DNA from: Bactrocera neohumeralis
Taxonomy: Eukaryota > Arthropoda > Insecta > Diptera > Tephritidae
Reading direction: 5' to 3'
Length of the DNA stretch: 64,000 nt
NCBI RefSeq assembly: GCF_024586455.1
Contig: NC_065921.1
Coordinates: forward strand, 65,039,528-65,103,527
The position numbers and the translations under genes are program-made. Positions within the stretch are counted from its first letter, which is position 1. Each line of letters opens with the position of its first letter. Below are positions 12,691-25,194 of the stretch, in pieces. The notes beneath the pieces were generated by a model. That model was not told the origin of the DNA. It saw only the letters and a list, made by a program, of their open reading frames with translations, and ran no database searches.

Positions 12691-12717
12691 GGTGTCTACA
12701 CCCATTAAGAAGAAGAA

Positions 12718-12730
12718 GATTATTTTCAAT
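12718..12730. repeat. Right target-site duplication of retrotransposon copy 1
   Basis: Exact repeat of 10094-10106, directly after the AAG-rich 3' tail. Confidence 0.9.
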
Positions 12731-14702
12731 GGTTATTCCTATTTACGTCTATTAGTTTGAAACAATTTCAAAACTAATTTGGCTAGTTCGATCAAAATAA
12801 CTGTGAACCCACGAACCTTGGATTGGCAAAAAATCGACATGTGAGAGCAGGATTGGCCTGTCGATGCACACCTCTATTTCTATTATTTAGCAAAAACCAG
12901 TTATACAAAGTTTTCAAAGCGGTTATGAATAAATTTTTGGAAGTATGTACAGAGCAATACGTCATAAATTTCAATGGGGACTTCAAGTGGACAAAATACG
13001 AAACATGTTTAGCAACGCTCGTATAAACGGAGTGTCCACATTGCCAAAGATTGTTCGAGCTCATCTTAACTTTATTATTTATCTATCAATTAGTTTTGAT
13101 CTTTGAATCGGACTCGGGCACTTGACGACGGAAGTCAACAACCGATACATATACAAATTTATGCTAATTTGCGCAAAATCATGCAAACAAAAATGAACAG
13201 CATACCCAACAAGTCAGCCATATAGTCGGCAAATATTGTAACGAGACTAATAATATATACTTTAAAATAGACAATTGCGAAAAAACGGAATTTTCATTTG
13301 CCAAAGGTGTTTTTACCAAACACAAATTGTGAAATAACAAACGCAATTTCATAACTTTCATCAATGACGTGAAATAAATACACTACGTAGAATTTAATAA
13401 ATGCCACTAAACTAGTTTTACACGCTACGCGCAACAAGTAACTATACTTCATAATCTATGCATATGTAACTACCTCTACACTAGGTGTCTTGTAGCTTCT
13501 CAATCAGTCATGCGGAATTTTCGGGTTTTCATACAATACATATTCCAGCAACATCTAGCAAAGCGTCAGTAACAACCCGCCAGCCACTCACACGCTCAGC
13601 GCGTCAAGCACATTGCTTTTTGGTTGGCTGCTCGTTCATTCGTTCGGCAACGACAAGTGTGCCCACTACTCTTCAAGAATGAGGAAATCTGCTAGGCACG
13701 GGATTGCAGCCTTTGGTATGCGCCGCAGACAAAGCTCTTTACATTCAAATACACACATACAATATAATACAAATACTACTATATTCAGCCGTTGTAAATA
13801 TACATATGTATGTAGTATGTGTGTAATCCCTGCTGCTGGTTTATCCATAATTTCTCCGTATCTTTTATTTAATTCAGTTCCATTTGAGTTTTCGCTTTGC
13901 GAGGTTTGGTATTCCTGCTTCATACTGTTCATACAATATAAACAAACATATATACATAGTATATACTTAGGTATGGACAAACACATATGTACTTATCTAA
14001 TAGTATAGTTGTGGCGAAAGGTATATACATACATATGTATGTTTGTGGTGCTTGTGTACGACTTTTGGAACTTTGGGCAATTCTATTGTAAACTCTTGCA
14101 TGGCAGCATTTTTTGTTTGTTTCGTATTTTTGTTGCAATTATTTTCTTTGTTTGTGTATTGTATAATGTATATTTGTTGTTATAATGCTGTTTGGTTGGT
14201 TTAATTCATCTCAAGCCTTTGTACGCGAACTAGAAGTGGTGAGTCAGTGTGATGTGTTGTTCAAATAATAAACACAAGAACATACATACATACATATGTA
14301 TGTGTGCAAATATACAAAAGTTTATTGAATAACAAAACAATGCATGCGCGTCTGTAAATATTCTACAAAAATTCGCAATTTGTCAGTTTACCTGTAATCA
14401 GATCCGTGTACCTTTTAAAATTAATATACATATGTACATACATATACGTAAGTGTGTACATATGCATATGGCTGCAATTGCACACCTCGCAGTGAATTTT
14501 AATAGTTTATAGGTGCTTAATCATTGCGCAATGAAATTAAATCGATACGGTATGAAAACATCATAGAAATTCATTAAACGAATGGAATGATAATGTTACG
14601 CTAGTATAGGATATGTGTTTTCAATATTAAGGTGTACCAACAGTGTGTGGAAACTGAAATGTTTTATGCCTGGTCCATATAAACTTTTTTGTATCATCAA
14701 AA
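12731..14702. other. Non-coding DNA upstream of the amidase gene
   Basis: No recognised gene. Open frames at 12792-13064 (-) and 13485-14008 (+) have no domain or splice support. A consensus donor (AGAAGTG|GTGAGT) at about 14236 could end a non-coding leader exon. Microsatellites at 13800, 14020 and 14281. Confidence 0.4.
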
Positions 14703-14745
14703 CGTATATAAAAGGCGAATCGAACCGTATTAAATCAAACAAGCT
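14703..14745 (+). promoter_or_regulatory. Candidate TATA-box core promoter
   Basis: CGTATATAAAAGGCG at 14703-14717 is a near-perfect TATA box with GC-rich 3' flank. About 25-30 bases downstream lies AATCAAACAAGC, which could hold a start site. It sits 1.4 kb before the amidase coding start and about 1.05 kb before a strong splice acceptor at 15766-15780, so it is a plausible promoter for that gene with a spliced leader. No transcript evidence is available here. Confidence 0.4.
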
Positions 14746-16147
14746 CTGATCGCATTAAAATTGTACAGCAAGAAATTTACACGTACATAGGTAGAGATAT
14801 CGTTTGATAACACACTCTTGGATAACTTTGTTATAGCTATATACGTATGTATGTACGTATGTACATGTTTTGACAATAAAACAATAATCAGATGTAACGA
14901 GTAGAGGGATGGCAAATATAGGTCGATTACATTGCTTTTAATGAGAACATATAGTATGTAGCTCTGGTGTACGTCCACAGCAACTTTCGAAAATGTTTCA
15001 TTTTGTTTGAAGAAGAACAATTAGATTTCGGCAACTATATTTACCAGCGAAAATTACACAAGTAATTTCAACATAAGTATATTTTCTCTCTTAGAACATT
15101 ATTTTTTTCTTCCCTCGTTTTTTGAATATGAGAATGTATATTTGTTGTTTATAATAATTAATGTTTGTTTTTAAATTATAATATTAAACAAGAATTTGTT
15201 TTTGCTTTCTCAAAGTAGGTCATAAAAAAAATTTATTTATTTTATTTTTCTTAGAAAAATTAAAATTTACAATAGTTTATTTACTGCCTTTCGGAACTAA
15301 AATAGTTAATATGTACATACATATATACACCTGCGGCCACTCACAATTTACCATTCAATATTTTCATGTATTTATAGCGGTAGCGATATGTTATTTATCA
15401 AAAATATTAAAAATTAAAAATAAAACACATTCAGCTGTAGACCAAATAATTTGAAAGACTTAAGACTTACAAAATGAGCTCGAATTTTTTTTTTTAATTT
15501 AATATATACCATAATTAAAATAAATGTTTTCTTCTATTTTTTATAATTAAAACACATAGTTTAGTCGCGTTACTAATTTAAAAACAATAAAATCAGCAAA
15601 GAGAAGTTAATTTGTGTTTTATTCAGTAAACGAAATAAATTATGGACTAGTATTATAATTAAGTAATATAATATAATTTACTATTACTATACATATATTA
15701 TATATGTATGTTTGTATAATTATTGTATTATTTTGAAGTACGGTTTATTTATAAAAGTGGAACAATTATTTTCATTTCAGCACACAACTGATGCGTAAAC
15801 ATTCAGCTGGAGAATAACAAAGTAAAGATATAAGAAAAAATAACAAACTACAACAACACTACCACCACTAGTACATATGTACATATATTATAAACTCAAG
15901 TCTACTGAAACATTTCTTAACCAATTTTTACTAAAACCTTTAGTATTTTTTATTACGACTACTAGAAATATAGAAACTTTACACAGACGTCGAATGGCCA
16001 CAGGCATATAATACAACAACATTCCGCAATACTGCAAGGCAGTTCAAAATCCTACAAATCAATATACACTATTGAAAGTACAAAAATTCCATTGTAAACA
16101 TTTAAATAAAAATAAAAAAATTAAATCATAAATAAAAGGTTAAAAAC
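14746..16147 (+). other. Putative leader region of the amidase gene
   Basis: Non-coding, AT-rich. A strong polypyrimidine tract and acceptor (TTTTCATTTCAG) ends at 15780; the following 367 bases up to the ATG at 16148 (including an A-rich stretch) are probably the last part of the 5' UTR. Confidence 0.45.
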
Positions 16148-18512
16148 ATGACGGAAACTAATGCATTTAATAATGATGAGAAATCGAAAAGAAGTCGGCG
16201 GCACAGTAGTCGTCGACACAGCACCAGCAGCAGCGTTAGCAGCGGCAAAGGTGGTAAACGGCACCGCGCACGTAAAGGTTGCTCAATCGGCGCATTCATT
16301 GGTCAACTACTCTTCAATTTTATTAGCAAAATCATACGCCTCATATTCCAACTGATCTATGGTGTAAAGGGTGAAACTATGCCTACCATCACTGATCCCG
16401 TTTTGCTCGAATCTGCCACATCGCTAGCGCGTAAGATACGCAAAAAGGAGGTGAGCTCTTCCATTTATTCTGCGTATATGAGAATTTCTAACTTTATTTT
16501 TTTTTAACATTTTTCGGAAAAAATAGTTGTCGAGCGTGCAAGTAATGGAATCATTTATACGCCGGATTAAAGATGTAAATCCGAAGCTCAATTGCTGTGT
16601 GGACCATCGATTTGATGAGGCGCTGAAAGAGGCTGCCGAAGCTGATGAACTCATCAAATCCGGCAAATACACCGAGGAGGAATTAGAGAAGACGAAACCA
16701 TATTTGGGTGTGCCAATATCAACTAAGGATTGCATTGCGGTGAAAGGTTATTCGATTATTTTTATTTCTTATGAATTTCGTTATTCGAATGTTATGTATT
16801 ATCAAGAGTTAATCTTTTAAGTTCCAGTTATTTATTTATGTTTAATTTAGTATACAGTCGCAGTTTAGAATTGCTCTGTATACGCGATGTCATATTTTAC
16901 ACCGATGAATATTGAGCAGAACCAGGAGTTATCAAACTGAGATTAGCCAGATTGGGATAACCAGTAAAAAAATACTTAAAGAAAGAAATGTAGTTCACAT
17001 TCTTGCTCGTAAGCCTTAAGTTTCCTGGTAAAATTCAGTCACGCTTATTTATTTTAAAATAGAACTTTGTAAACGAACAAACTTCAATTTTCAAATCTCC
17101 ACATGGTGGATGAATTTTGTGGGGAAAATATTTTATGTTATCAATCCTAAAACTTAAATTATTTCAATATTATCGGACCTTACCGGAGTTAATATTGAAA
17201 GTAATATAAGTATGTGGTCATTGTTAAGTAGATGCATAATGCAGCAAAAATTTAATATTTAATTTCAAAAATACATATATTTCGATAGTTATATAGTAGA
17301 ATAAATCTTTCACAACTATTTTCAGGTCTTCTGCACACTGCCGGTCTGTATGCACGTAGAGATGTGCGCGCTACTGAAGACGCCACTGCCATGTCATTGA
17401 TGCGACAGGCAGGTGCTATACCCTTCGCGATCACAAACATCTCGGAAGTCTGCATGTGGTGGGAGAGCAACAATGTCGTGCACGGACGCACGCGCAATGC
17501 ATACGACTCAAATCGCATTGTCGGTGGTTCAAGCGGCGGTGAAGGTTGCATACAATCAGCAGCCGCTTCACCTTTTGGTCTTGGTTCCGACATAGGCGGC
17601 TCTATACGCATGCCAGCATTCTTCAATGGTGTGTTTGGTCATAAACCCAGCAAATTAATCGTTTCCAATAAAGGCCAATTTCCAATGCCGTTCACCGATG
17701 AGCAAAACTCGTTTTTAGGTATTGGGCCTATGTCACGTTTTGCTGAGGACCTAAAGCCCATGCTGCGCATTATTGCTGGCGAAAAGGCCAAGGAATTGCG
17801 TTTAGACGAGCCAGTCGATTTGCAAAAGGTACGCTTCTTCTATCAGGAGAGCGATGGTGGCGGTCGCTTGGTTTCGCCTGTGGACCCCGATCTTTTGACT
17901 GGCATGCAACGTGCCGTACAACATTTGCGACAGAAATTGAAGCCTGTTTCGGTAGAAAAGGTACAATTGGAGCAATTTCGTCAGTCGACTATAATTTGGT
18001 TTGCCAATATGAAGGATGATTCAGGCTATACATTCGCACATCAACTGGGTGATCTCAAAGTCGCTATAAATCCTTACTTGGAGCTGGTAAAATGGGTATT
18101 CGGAGCTTCCAAGCATACATTTATTGGTTTGATAACCGCAATTATGGATAGAACGCAAGTGCAATATGGTTCGAGCAAATACAAGCATATGGTCAAGAAG
18201 CGTGATGAATTGCGTACCGAAATGCAAGAGCTACTTGGCGAAGATGGTGTTCTTCTCTATCCTACACATCCTACCGTTGCACCATACCACAATGAACCCA
18301 TCTTCCGACCCATCAACTTTTCCTATACAGGCATTGTAAATGTATTGGGTTTCCCCGCCACTGCCGTGCCTCTGGGGCAACTCGGGAGCGAAGGTGTGCC
18401 TTTGGGCTTACAGGTGATTGCCAATTTCAATAACGATAGGCTGTGTCTGGCAGTTGCCGAAGAATTGGAACGCGCTTTCGGTGGTTGGGCGCGTCCCGAA
18501 GTGAAAGTTTAA
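16148..18512 (+). CDS. Fatty-acid amide hydrolase 2-like amidase, complete, 3 coding exons
   Basis: Amidase-signature serine hydrolase expected to cleave fatty acid amides or related amides at the endomembrane surface. Exons are 16148-16450, 16527-16746 and 17326-18512 (1710 nt, 569 residues). The N-terminus is Arg/Ser-rich (residues 12-43), followed by one hydrophobic membrane segment (about 47-73). The catalytic triad is visible and correctly spaced: Lys168 in STKDC, Ser243 in GGSSGGEG and nucleophile Ser267 in DIGGSIR; the Lys-to-Ser distance of 99 equals that in mammalian FAAH. The second intron starts with GTTATT, a poor donor, but the join restores KGLLHTAGLYA exactly as in the family. 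The start codon has AAAAACATGA context after an A-rich UTR. Insects carry several paralogues, so I give no symbol. Confidence 0.93.
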
Positions 18513-19065
18513 AAGTAGTTCTAAGCTTGCCGATGTCACAAGATTAGTTAATATCTAATTATATAATGTTATACTACCTATATTACTTATGTACATGTAA
18601 AGTTCTTAAAGTGAGGTTTTGTTTTTATATATGTGTAAATATTTGGAACAACGCAGGCATAGATATGCATACGTACATATGTTATGAAAAGAAATTATAT
18701 TTTTTATGCAGATTTAATGAGATTTATGCACGCCAATTTGTATGTATTTATGTGTACGTGTGCATGTCGAATTGTCTTTGATATACAACTTAAATTATAT
18801 ACGACTCCATAAGTAAGATGTAATTTAATGAATACATATATACACGTAACTTTACATCCATATATACAAGTAACTGTTAAGCATTTAAATGCGTTAAATA
18901 GACTAACATGTTGGTATTGCAATAAGTTACCAGTAAACTGTATTTAAATATATACGTGAATTTGTTTGTATTAAAGTAAATATTTTTATAAAATAAAATA
19001 TGTATGTGTATCCGTAAAGGTAGAATTATTTACAAGGAAAAAGTGCTTTTTGTTACTGAATATAT
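18513..19065 (+). other. Amidase 3' UTR and intergenic DNA
   Basis: AT-rich; AATAAAATATG at about 18991 is a possible poly(A) signal. No gene seen. Confidence 0.4.
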
Positions 19066-19210
19066 CTTCTTAATTGGCGTAGACACCGCTTACGCGATTA
19101 TAGCCGAATTAACAACAGCGTCTCTCATCCGAGGCTGGTTATAGCTATTCACTGGGGGTGTTTTTTTACATGGCGGATTCCAAACCCAGCGCACAACCCT
19201 ATATAGGGGA
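19066..19210 (-). mobile_element. Retrotransposon copy 3: 145-bp derivative with 5' and 3' ends only
   Basis: Read on the minus strand, 19210-19121 matches the 5' leader of copy 1 (CCCTATATAGGGTTGTGCGC to CAGCCTCGGATGAGA, compare 10263-10348). At about 19120 it jumps directly to the 3' end (TGTTGTTAATTCGGCTATAA to the AAGAAG tail, compare 12660-12717). Everything between, over 2 kb of coding sequence, is missing. A short ATATTC-like direct repeat at both ends may be the target duplication. Confidence 0.8.
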
Positions 19211-20717
19211 ATATGTACAATAATATAAAATACAAAACGTTATTGTATTTTCTTGACATGACCGATCTTATTCGTTTGTGAGAGCGCATCTGAAGAGAAG
19301 AGACGCTCTTATAATTGATTTGGGGATGGGTATTACTGAAATATATATAAAAGGCAAAATGTGATATTGTTTTGCGGACAGTTGGGATTGGTACAGTGTA
19401 AATTTTTAGCTTTTCCTTCCCAAAGGATTATTTTCCCCATAATAAACAAGGCTGTTAAACTTTATGAGGATAGGGTTTCGACATTCAATCAAAAAATTTT
19501 CAAACCAAACGAGAGTAAAATAGCTTATAATATATATATGTATATATATATATAATATAATAATTTGAATTTCGACTTCAAAATATACTATCCGATAATG
19601 CAACAAAAAAACCGATTTTTCGAAAATTTCGCACTGAGATTGGCTAAGAGGATTACATGTATGAACGAGCGATTTAAAAACTCATCTCGAGATTTTATTG
19701 AGTTTAGATTCGCTATCCATCGTAAGAATGGTTCATATTCCGCAATATTGTTGATGAAGCTAGTAATTATCAATTAAAAATTCTTCATAAAAATATTATT
19801 TAAGTTTGCCAATAGCCCATAAATGACATAATGCATATTTTTTCGTGATACGAGTTGTAGTTTTTATTAAAAATTATAGTGAATTATTTCTAAAACTAAA
19901 AAAACATTTGAAGTGTACAATTATAATTAAGGGTAAGGAAAATGCGTTTTAACCCATACAATATTTGTATGCGTTGGTTGCATGCAAAATCATTTCAGTG
20001 TAATATTAATTACTATGTTTTGAGAGTCTATGTATGTTTAAGTCGTGCTATGCACATATTGGAGAAATAAATTATACATATGTTTGCGTAAAGCATTTTT
20101 AAGGGAATAGTTAGCAGTAGGAACTTAGCGGCAATTCATTGTTTGAAAAAAGTGAAGCATAAAACTAATATAGCCTAATATTACAGGGTTAAAATGTTGC
20201 TTTTTCACATTCCTTTTATAATGTATGTTCGTATGTATATGCTCATTGTATTTTAGTTACATATATTTTATATATGGTACTCGATATATAAGAATCCCTT
20301 TGCATAAAATTTAAATTATGGTTTAATATAAATTTTTTTTTTATTTATTTTATACCTTTTCAAAAGGATTTTAGTTTGGAAATTAGAAAGTCTACATTTT
20401 TCAAATCGATGTTTTCTCGAAATTTTTATATCTTGTATTATCTTACATACTTATAAAACAAGGTTTTATTTCAAGTCAGTAGATTATCATTTTTAACTCG
20501 GTGTCACTGCAATTTTTAATACAGAAGATACTAGTTTACTATTTTCGTTTATTTCTATATCTATCCCTGTGCTTTCCTAATATAAAAAAATAATTACTTT
20601 TTAGCGATCATTTTTCGTTCGTTTCTTTAACAGCCGCTATCAGATTATATCTCACCGTACATTTCGGTGCAGTAAAGCCTTTAATTTCTTCATCTTACGT
20701 AATTGTTACAGAATTGT
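19211..20717. other. AT-rich intergenic DNA
   Basis: No gene supported. An open frame at 19565-19777 has no recognisable domain and is matched by an equally long one on the other strand. The Den1 3' UTR occupies an unknown part near 20717. Confidence 0.4.
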
Positions 20718-21365
20718 TTATACCTTTCCTCCCAATGATTGAATTAATTTCAATAGTTCGGATCGTTTTGCGCTTATTATATCCTGATGTAGTGGTCCTA
20801 CACCCTCCACACACTCATATCTGTTAACATAGTCGGCTATGTTGTCTGTCATACATATAACATGTATGCCACAATCGTATCCATTTGCTTGTTGCAAGCA
20901 ACGTATGGGTTTTATATGGCATTGGCGGCAATTCAAGGCAACTTTAATTTGATGTACGAATTGTTGAGATGCTAACGAGTTATTGTTACCCCACGAATCA
21001 AAATGGAAGAACGTCTTTTCCGGCCGTGAAAATACCAAGAGTGACCAGTGTGTACCACCCGCTTGTGTGGATTCATTGTCGTTGAGTGCAAAAAAAATAA
21101 ATTGTTTTCGTGGCGCTTCCAATTGGTTGAGTACGGTTTCCAATTCGTCATCATCTGTTAGTTTCATACATTGTGTTACTTCCGGAGCGACAAACAATAA
21201 ATCCGGATTATTTTTGTATTTTACCTTTTCCAGGTATTCATAATAAAATGAAAGTATTTGGTCGTTCAACCAATGCGGTCCTTGTAGTAATTGTACATCG
21301 CTCATACGAAGGCATGTGTCGTTAAAGCTAAGCGCTATAGGATCGGCGTGCGTGTAGGAACTCAT
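20718..21365 (-). CDS. Den1: NEDD8-specific protease (deneddylase 1 / SENP8), complete, single exon
   Basis: C48-family cysteine protease that processes the NEDD8 precursor and removes NEDD8 from non-cullin substrates. A 215-residue ORF starts at ATG 21363-21365 (MSSYTHADP); the frame is open about seven codons further up but without an ATG. The catalytic set is visible: His106 in GGTHWSLL, Asp123 in FHFDSWG, a Gln at about 158-159 and Cys165 in NGYDCGIHV; WLNDQILSFY (32-41) is the N-terminal substrate groove motif. Length matches human SENP8 (212). It is intronless, flanked by long non-coding stretches. Confidence 0.96.
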   Translation of the reverse strand: MSSYTHADPIALSFNDTCLRMSDVQLLQGPHWLNDQILSFYYEYLEKVKYKNNPDLLFVAPEVTQCMKLTDDDELETVLNQLEAPRKQFIFFALNDNESTQAGGTHWSLLVFSRPEKTFFHFDSWGNNNSLASQQFVHQIKVALNCRQCHIKPIRCLQQANGYDCGIHVICMTDNIADYVNRYECVEGVGPLHQDIISAKRSELLKLIQSLGGKV

Positions 21366-24300
21366 TTTCACCGTTGCTTCTCCCAATGTCCGAGTGCTAC
21401 CTCTGCTCTTGCACTTTAACTGCCAATTCCCTTGATTTAGTGTTCTCTTCTACACGTCGTATGATAATGCTTTAGGCTTGAGATAACTTTTGTCAAGTTA
21501 CATTTACTTTTTCTTTCTGCTGCATTAATATCGTTGTAAATGTCGTCAAGGCGTTTCAAATCATTCATATACATACACAAGTATATATACATACATATAT
21601 AAATTATCGTATAGTTGTGGTTTGTTACATGAAAACATGAAATTTTAATATGAATAGTTATTATTAACGGCTTTTTCAATAGTTATGAAATTTTGATTGC
21701 TATAACACATTTTACCTAGTTTGATATTGTACGCAAAACAGCTTTGCAGCTTGCTTTTTCTTTCAATTTCATAAAATATATAGAAACGTAAACTTAAAAA
21801 CCACTTTTACTTTTTTGTGGACAATTGCTTTTTGCGAATTAAAACGCAATAAAAAGAACAAAAAAAAATGCAATTCTCACTCTTCTATTTTGTTCTAGGC
21901 TTCGTTTTTTGCATCAAGCAATGCGGGAAAATATATGAGGCTATAAACGCCGGTACGAATTCAAGCGGCGAATTAATAAATATATGGCAGCTATGCAATG
22001 TGCTTGTTGCCAACCCTTTAAGAATGGCGAAGGTTAATATATTACACTTTAATAAATACTTTGATGTTTATGGCTGAATGTCAAAAACATCTGATTTATA
22101 AATCACCAACGGCAGTAAGAACACTGTTGGGTTATGAAATGCTTAAAGGTAATCTGATCCCTATAATTTTCGGTCTGAACATGGTATAACAAGAGGTTAG
22201 CTTCGAATGCGGATTAGAAACTTTAGAGGCTTTACAATTGTATTTTTTTAAATTAACTTAGCTTTGTTAAGTGAGTTTTTAAAACCTAAAGAACTGTGGC
22301 GTATGTAAATAAAGTTTACGAAAAGTTTAACATCAATAATATTTTTACTAATATATAACTTTCCTTTAAATAAGAATATAGGCAACTCTAAGCAAAAAGA
22401 TACCAAAACAAAATTCAAATTGGCGAGTGTTCTACACTTGCTTCTCCATCCGCGAAAAGTGAAAAAATATCAAGGGCAAGAATTGTAAAAAATAGCAATG
22501 TCAATGAGAGTGTCAGGAAAACTTACCAAAGTTTGTTTGATTATTATTGCACTATACGGAGTCTTATTACACAGATTAAAACCATATAATTATAAGCAAG
22601 TACTTTATTTATATAGTGTATTATGATGACTTCTAAGAGAATGAAGAAAAACAAATATTATACAGCTGTTTGAACGAATTCGCCGAATTTTTATAAAGAA
22701 GGATACAGAGTTGCATGCTACAACATTAACCCTTAATAGAGACATAATTTAAATGAATTATTTTCGGCGTTTTTAAGCAATCATAAAAGAGTTATAAAAA
22801 ACCATTTATTAAATAGTCAAAATGTTTTGAATGTTCAATATTTCTTTTAATTACCTCTCAGTTTAAGTATATGGATTTCAAATACTTTTTTTAATTTTTA
22901 TTTATGCATTGTAAATTTCTATTAAAACTGTGCAGCTCATATGCATATGTATGTAGATTTTATATGCATACTTTTCTATTTATTAAGTTAATTAGATGCA
23001 ATTAATTTCTTTATACATATTTATGAACATACGTACGTCCATTCGAACTCTCATTTAAGGTTTTCCTAACACTTTAAATGATGAATGATGCAATAGAGGT
23101 TCGTTGTTTCATCAATGTTGTTTTTCTATTTAGCGATTAAAAGATTACAAATAGCCCGGCATGTAATTTTTAAGAAATGTTAAACTTTTATTATTTTTTT
23201 TGTAAAATTATCTAAACACCTTTTAATATTTATTTAAATTTCATATTATGAGTGTTCGCACACGTTATATCTAAGATATTTTTTTATTTTTAGTTCTGTT
23301 TAAAAATATTTATTATCTTCAAATCATTTTTGCTTTGCTAAACATAAAAAACTAGTCAAAACAAGATTTTGTTTTTTCAATTCTTATCTATTTAGAAACG
23401 ATATTTACACCTATATAAGTTTATATATAAGTAGCTGAAAAAATAATTAAAACTAAATAAAAAATCCACCAAAAAAACAATATATACATTTACATGACCA
23501 AGACCAAGCATAAATTAACTATTATCTAAACGGACCCATTATAAGCATTGCAACTGCACAAATCCTCATGCTTAATTTGAAAATATGTCTACATGTCTGT
23601 CAAAAAGTACACAACAAAACCATGTTGTATGGGTATTGTATATTGAACACAATTGCTGAGACACGATTCTAAATACATATGTATGTACATATCGTTATCA
23701 GTGAAATATTATTTAATTTTTTATGATTTCGTGTCTCTTCGCGTGCAAATATATGCACCAACAATAATAAACACATCGAAAACAAAGACAATCGTCGGCG
23801 AATTTCTCAACAAAATGTAGCGGTTCAAAATGTAGCGCTTTTTCCACAATTTATTTATTTCGGTGACAGTAGATTGTTTGGGCTCTTAAGATATTTACTT
23901 GCTCTTACTTATTTCCATTATATACTCGAATGCATACATACATATATATATATATGTATATAATTAATAGAAATAAGAAGGCTAAACTTAATTTTACATT
24001 ACCTGTGTCAAAACATTGTGGTAATTTAAGCAAAACTACTATATATATACACATGTACTTGCATACATGCATATGTATATGTATATACATTAGTTATCAG
24101 TTAGAACATATTTAATATTTTTAAATCAAATAGATTGATATATTTTCTTTGTTTGAGCAATGCAACCTTGTTATATTTAGAGCCACATACGCCATATTGA
24201 AATAACTTAAAAAGGAAACGTCAGATACAGTAAAACATTCTTAATTCTTTAAATTAAATAAAGATAATTGAAAGTTTGCTTAGGTATATCGTAAAATCTT

Positions 24301-25194
24301 AGAAGTTTAACTTCTGTATATTTCAGATTATGTATATATAATCTTAAAAATACACTAACAAACAACACTGTTTAGATAATACAAAAGTTGTTAGGCGAGT
24401 CACACTTACCAAAGTGATTACAACATTAGTTATATAGTACATACATACGTGTTTCTAACTTTAACTGTTTTACTTATCAATGCCATATTTATAGATCTGT
24501 GTATAACGTGATCTTCCTCACATATGAAATTTTTACTAAAATAGAAAATGTCCATCCGTTACTTGTAGCAAAATAAGTAAACCTAGTTTTTCTTCTCATT
24601 TTCTTTTCAAAGTGCGTAATAAAAATAATAAACTTCATACTCCATAGATAAGAAGTAATAATTTTGTATCTACTATAAACAATATTATGTAGGTACGTAT
24701 GTATGTACTTACACATATGTATGTAGATTAAACAGTTCATCTTAGTGTTATATTTCAACAGCCTCTACTGACCACTAACAGCACCGGCTTTGACACCCGC
24801 CCCTAATCTACAACTACTTATCACATACATACTTACATACATATGTATGCATATGAATTTTCTTTGCGTCACGGACTCATCCGATTCATTTAATCAGCGA
24901 ATGAAAACAATCGAACAGTGTACTTATAAATCTCAGCCGTATGTTGCCAACAAAATCAGTTCAATTTTGAACATCACGAGCGTTGAAAGCAACATCTTGC
25001 TATTCTTTATGATTTTTTGCAAGTGCATACAAATGTATAACCGGTCATTTGTTAAATTTTTTAGATTTAACTCAAAAGTGTTGTTTTACTGATAGTAAAA
25101 TTGTTTGTGTACAGTGTCAAAAATATTAACCAAAAAAGTTATTTCAGTGCGGAAAGGACAATACTTTTTTGTTATTGCTTAAAAAGACGCTTGA
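21366..25194. other. Long intergenic region
   Basis: No gene that I can support. One short frame at 21868-22077 (+) starts with a signal-peptide-like stretch but has no clear continuation. Microsatellites at 21570-21600, 23930-23965, 24050-24090 and 24690-24725. The upstream part of the gene at 25195 (promoter and leader) should lie in the last few hundred bases. Confidence 0.4.

Larger units (their letters stand above)
10107..12717 (+). mobile_element. Non-LTR retrotransposon, copy 1 (APE endonuclease + RT type), internally deleted and carrying a hAT fragment
   Basis: The element is defined by a 13-bp perfect target duplication. It starts with a GC-richer 5' leader, encodes an APE-type endonuclease (from 10319), then is interrupted at 10927 by a hAT transposon remnant, resumes at about 11743 in the middle of the reverse transcriptase and ends in a short AAG-rich tail at 12717. 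The missing part (end of the endonuclease, linker and first RT blocks) was lost in or after the hAT insertion. The protein type is that often mis-annotated as craniofacial development protein 2-like in insect genomes; the exact clade (RTE-like or other) is not settled by eye. Related copies lie at 19066-19210 and 43874-45284. Confidence 0.9.

Noticed and set aside
12792..13064. 90-codon minus-strand ORF, overlapped by a 67-codon plus-strand ORF
   Set aside because: No recognisable domain, splice sites or composition bias; not separable from chance.
13485..14008. Plus-strand ORFs before the amidase gene
   Set aside because: Low-complexity and microsatellite-containing; no homology recognised and frames end within simple repeats.
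21868..22077. ORF with a signal-peptide-like start and an AINAG motif faintly like the malectin domain
   Set aside because: Only a few residues resemble malectin, the spacing is wrong, and no following exon or conserved block could be found.
24790..25092. 100-codon plus-strand ORF just upstream of the unrecognised gene at 25195
   Set aside because: Begins in a microsatellite, has no domain, and is followed by stops before the better-supported exon.
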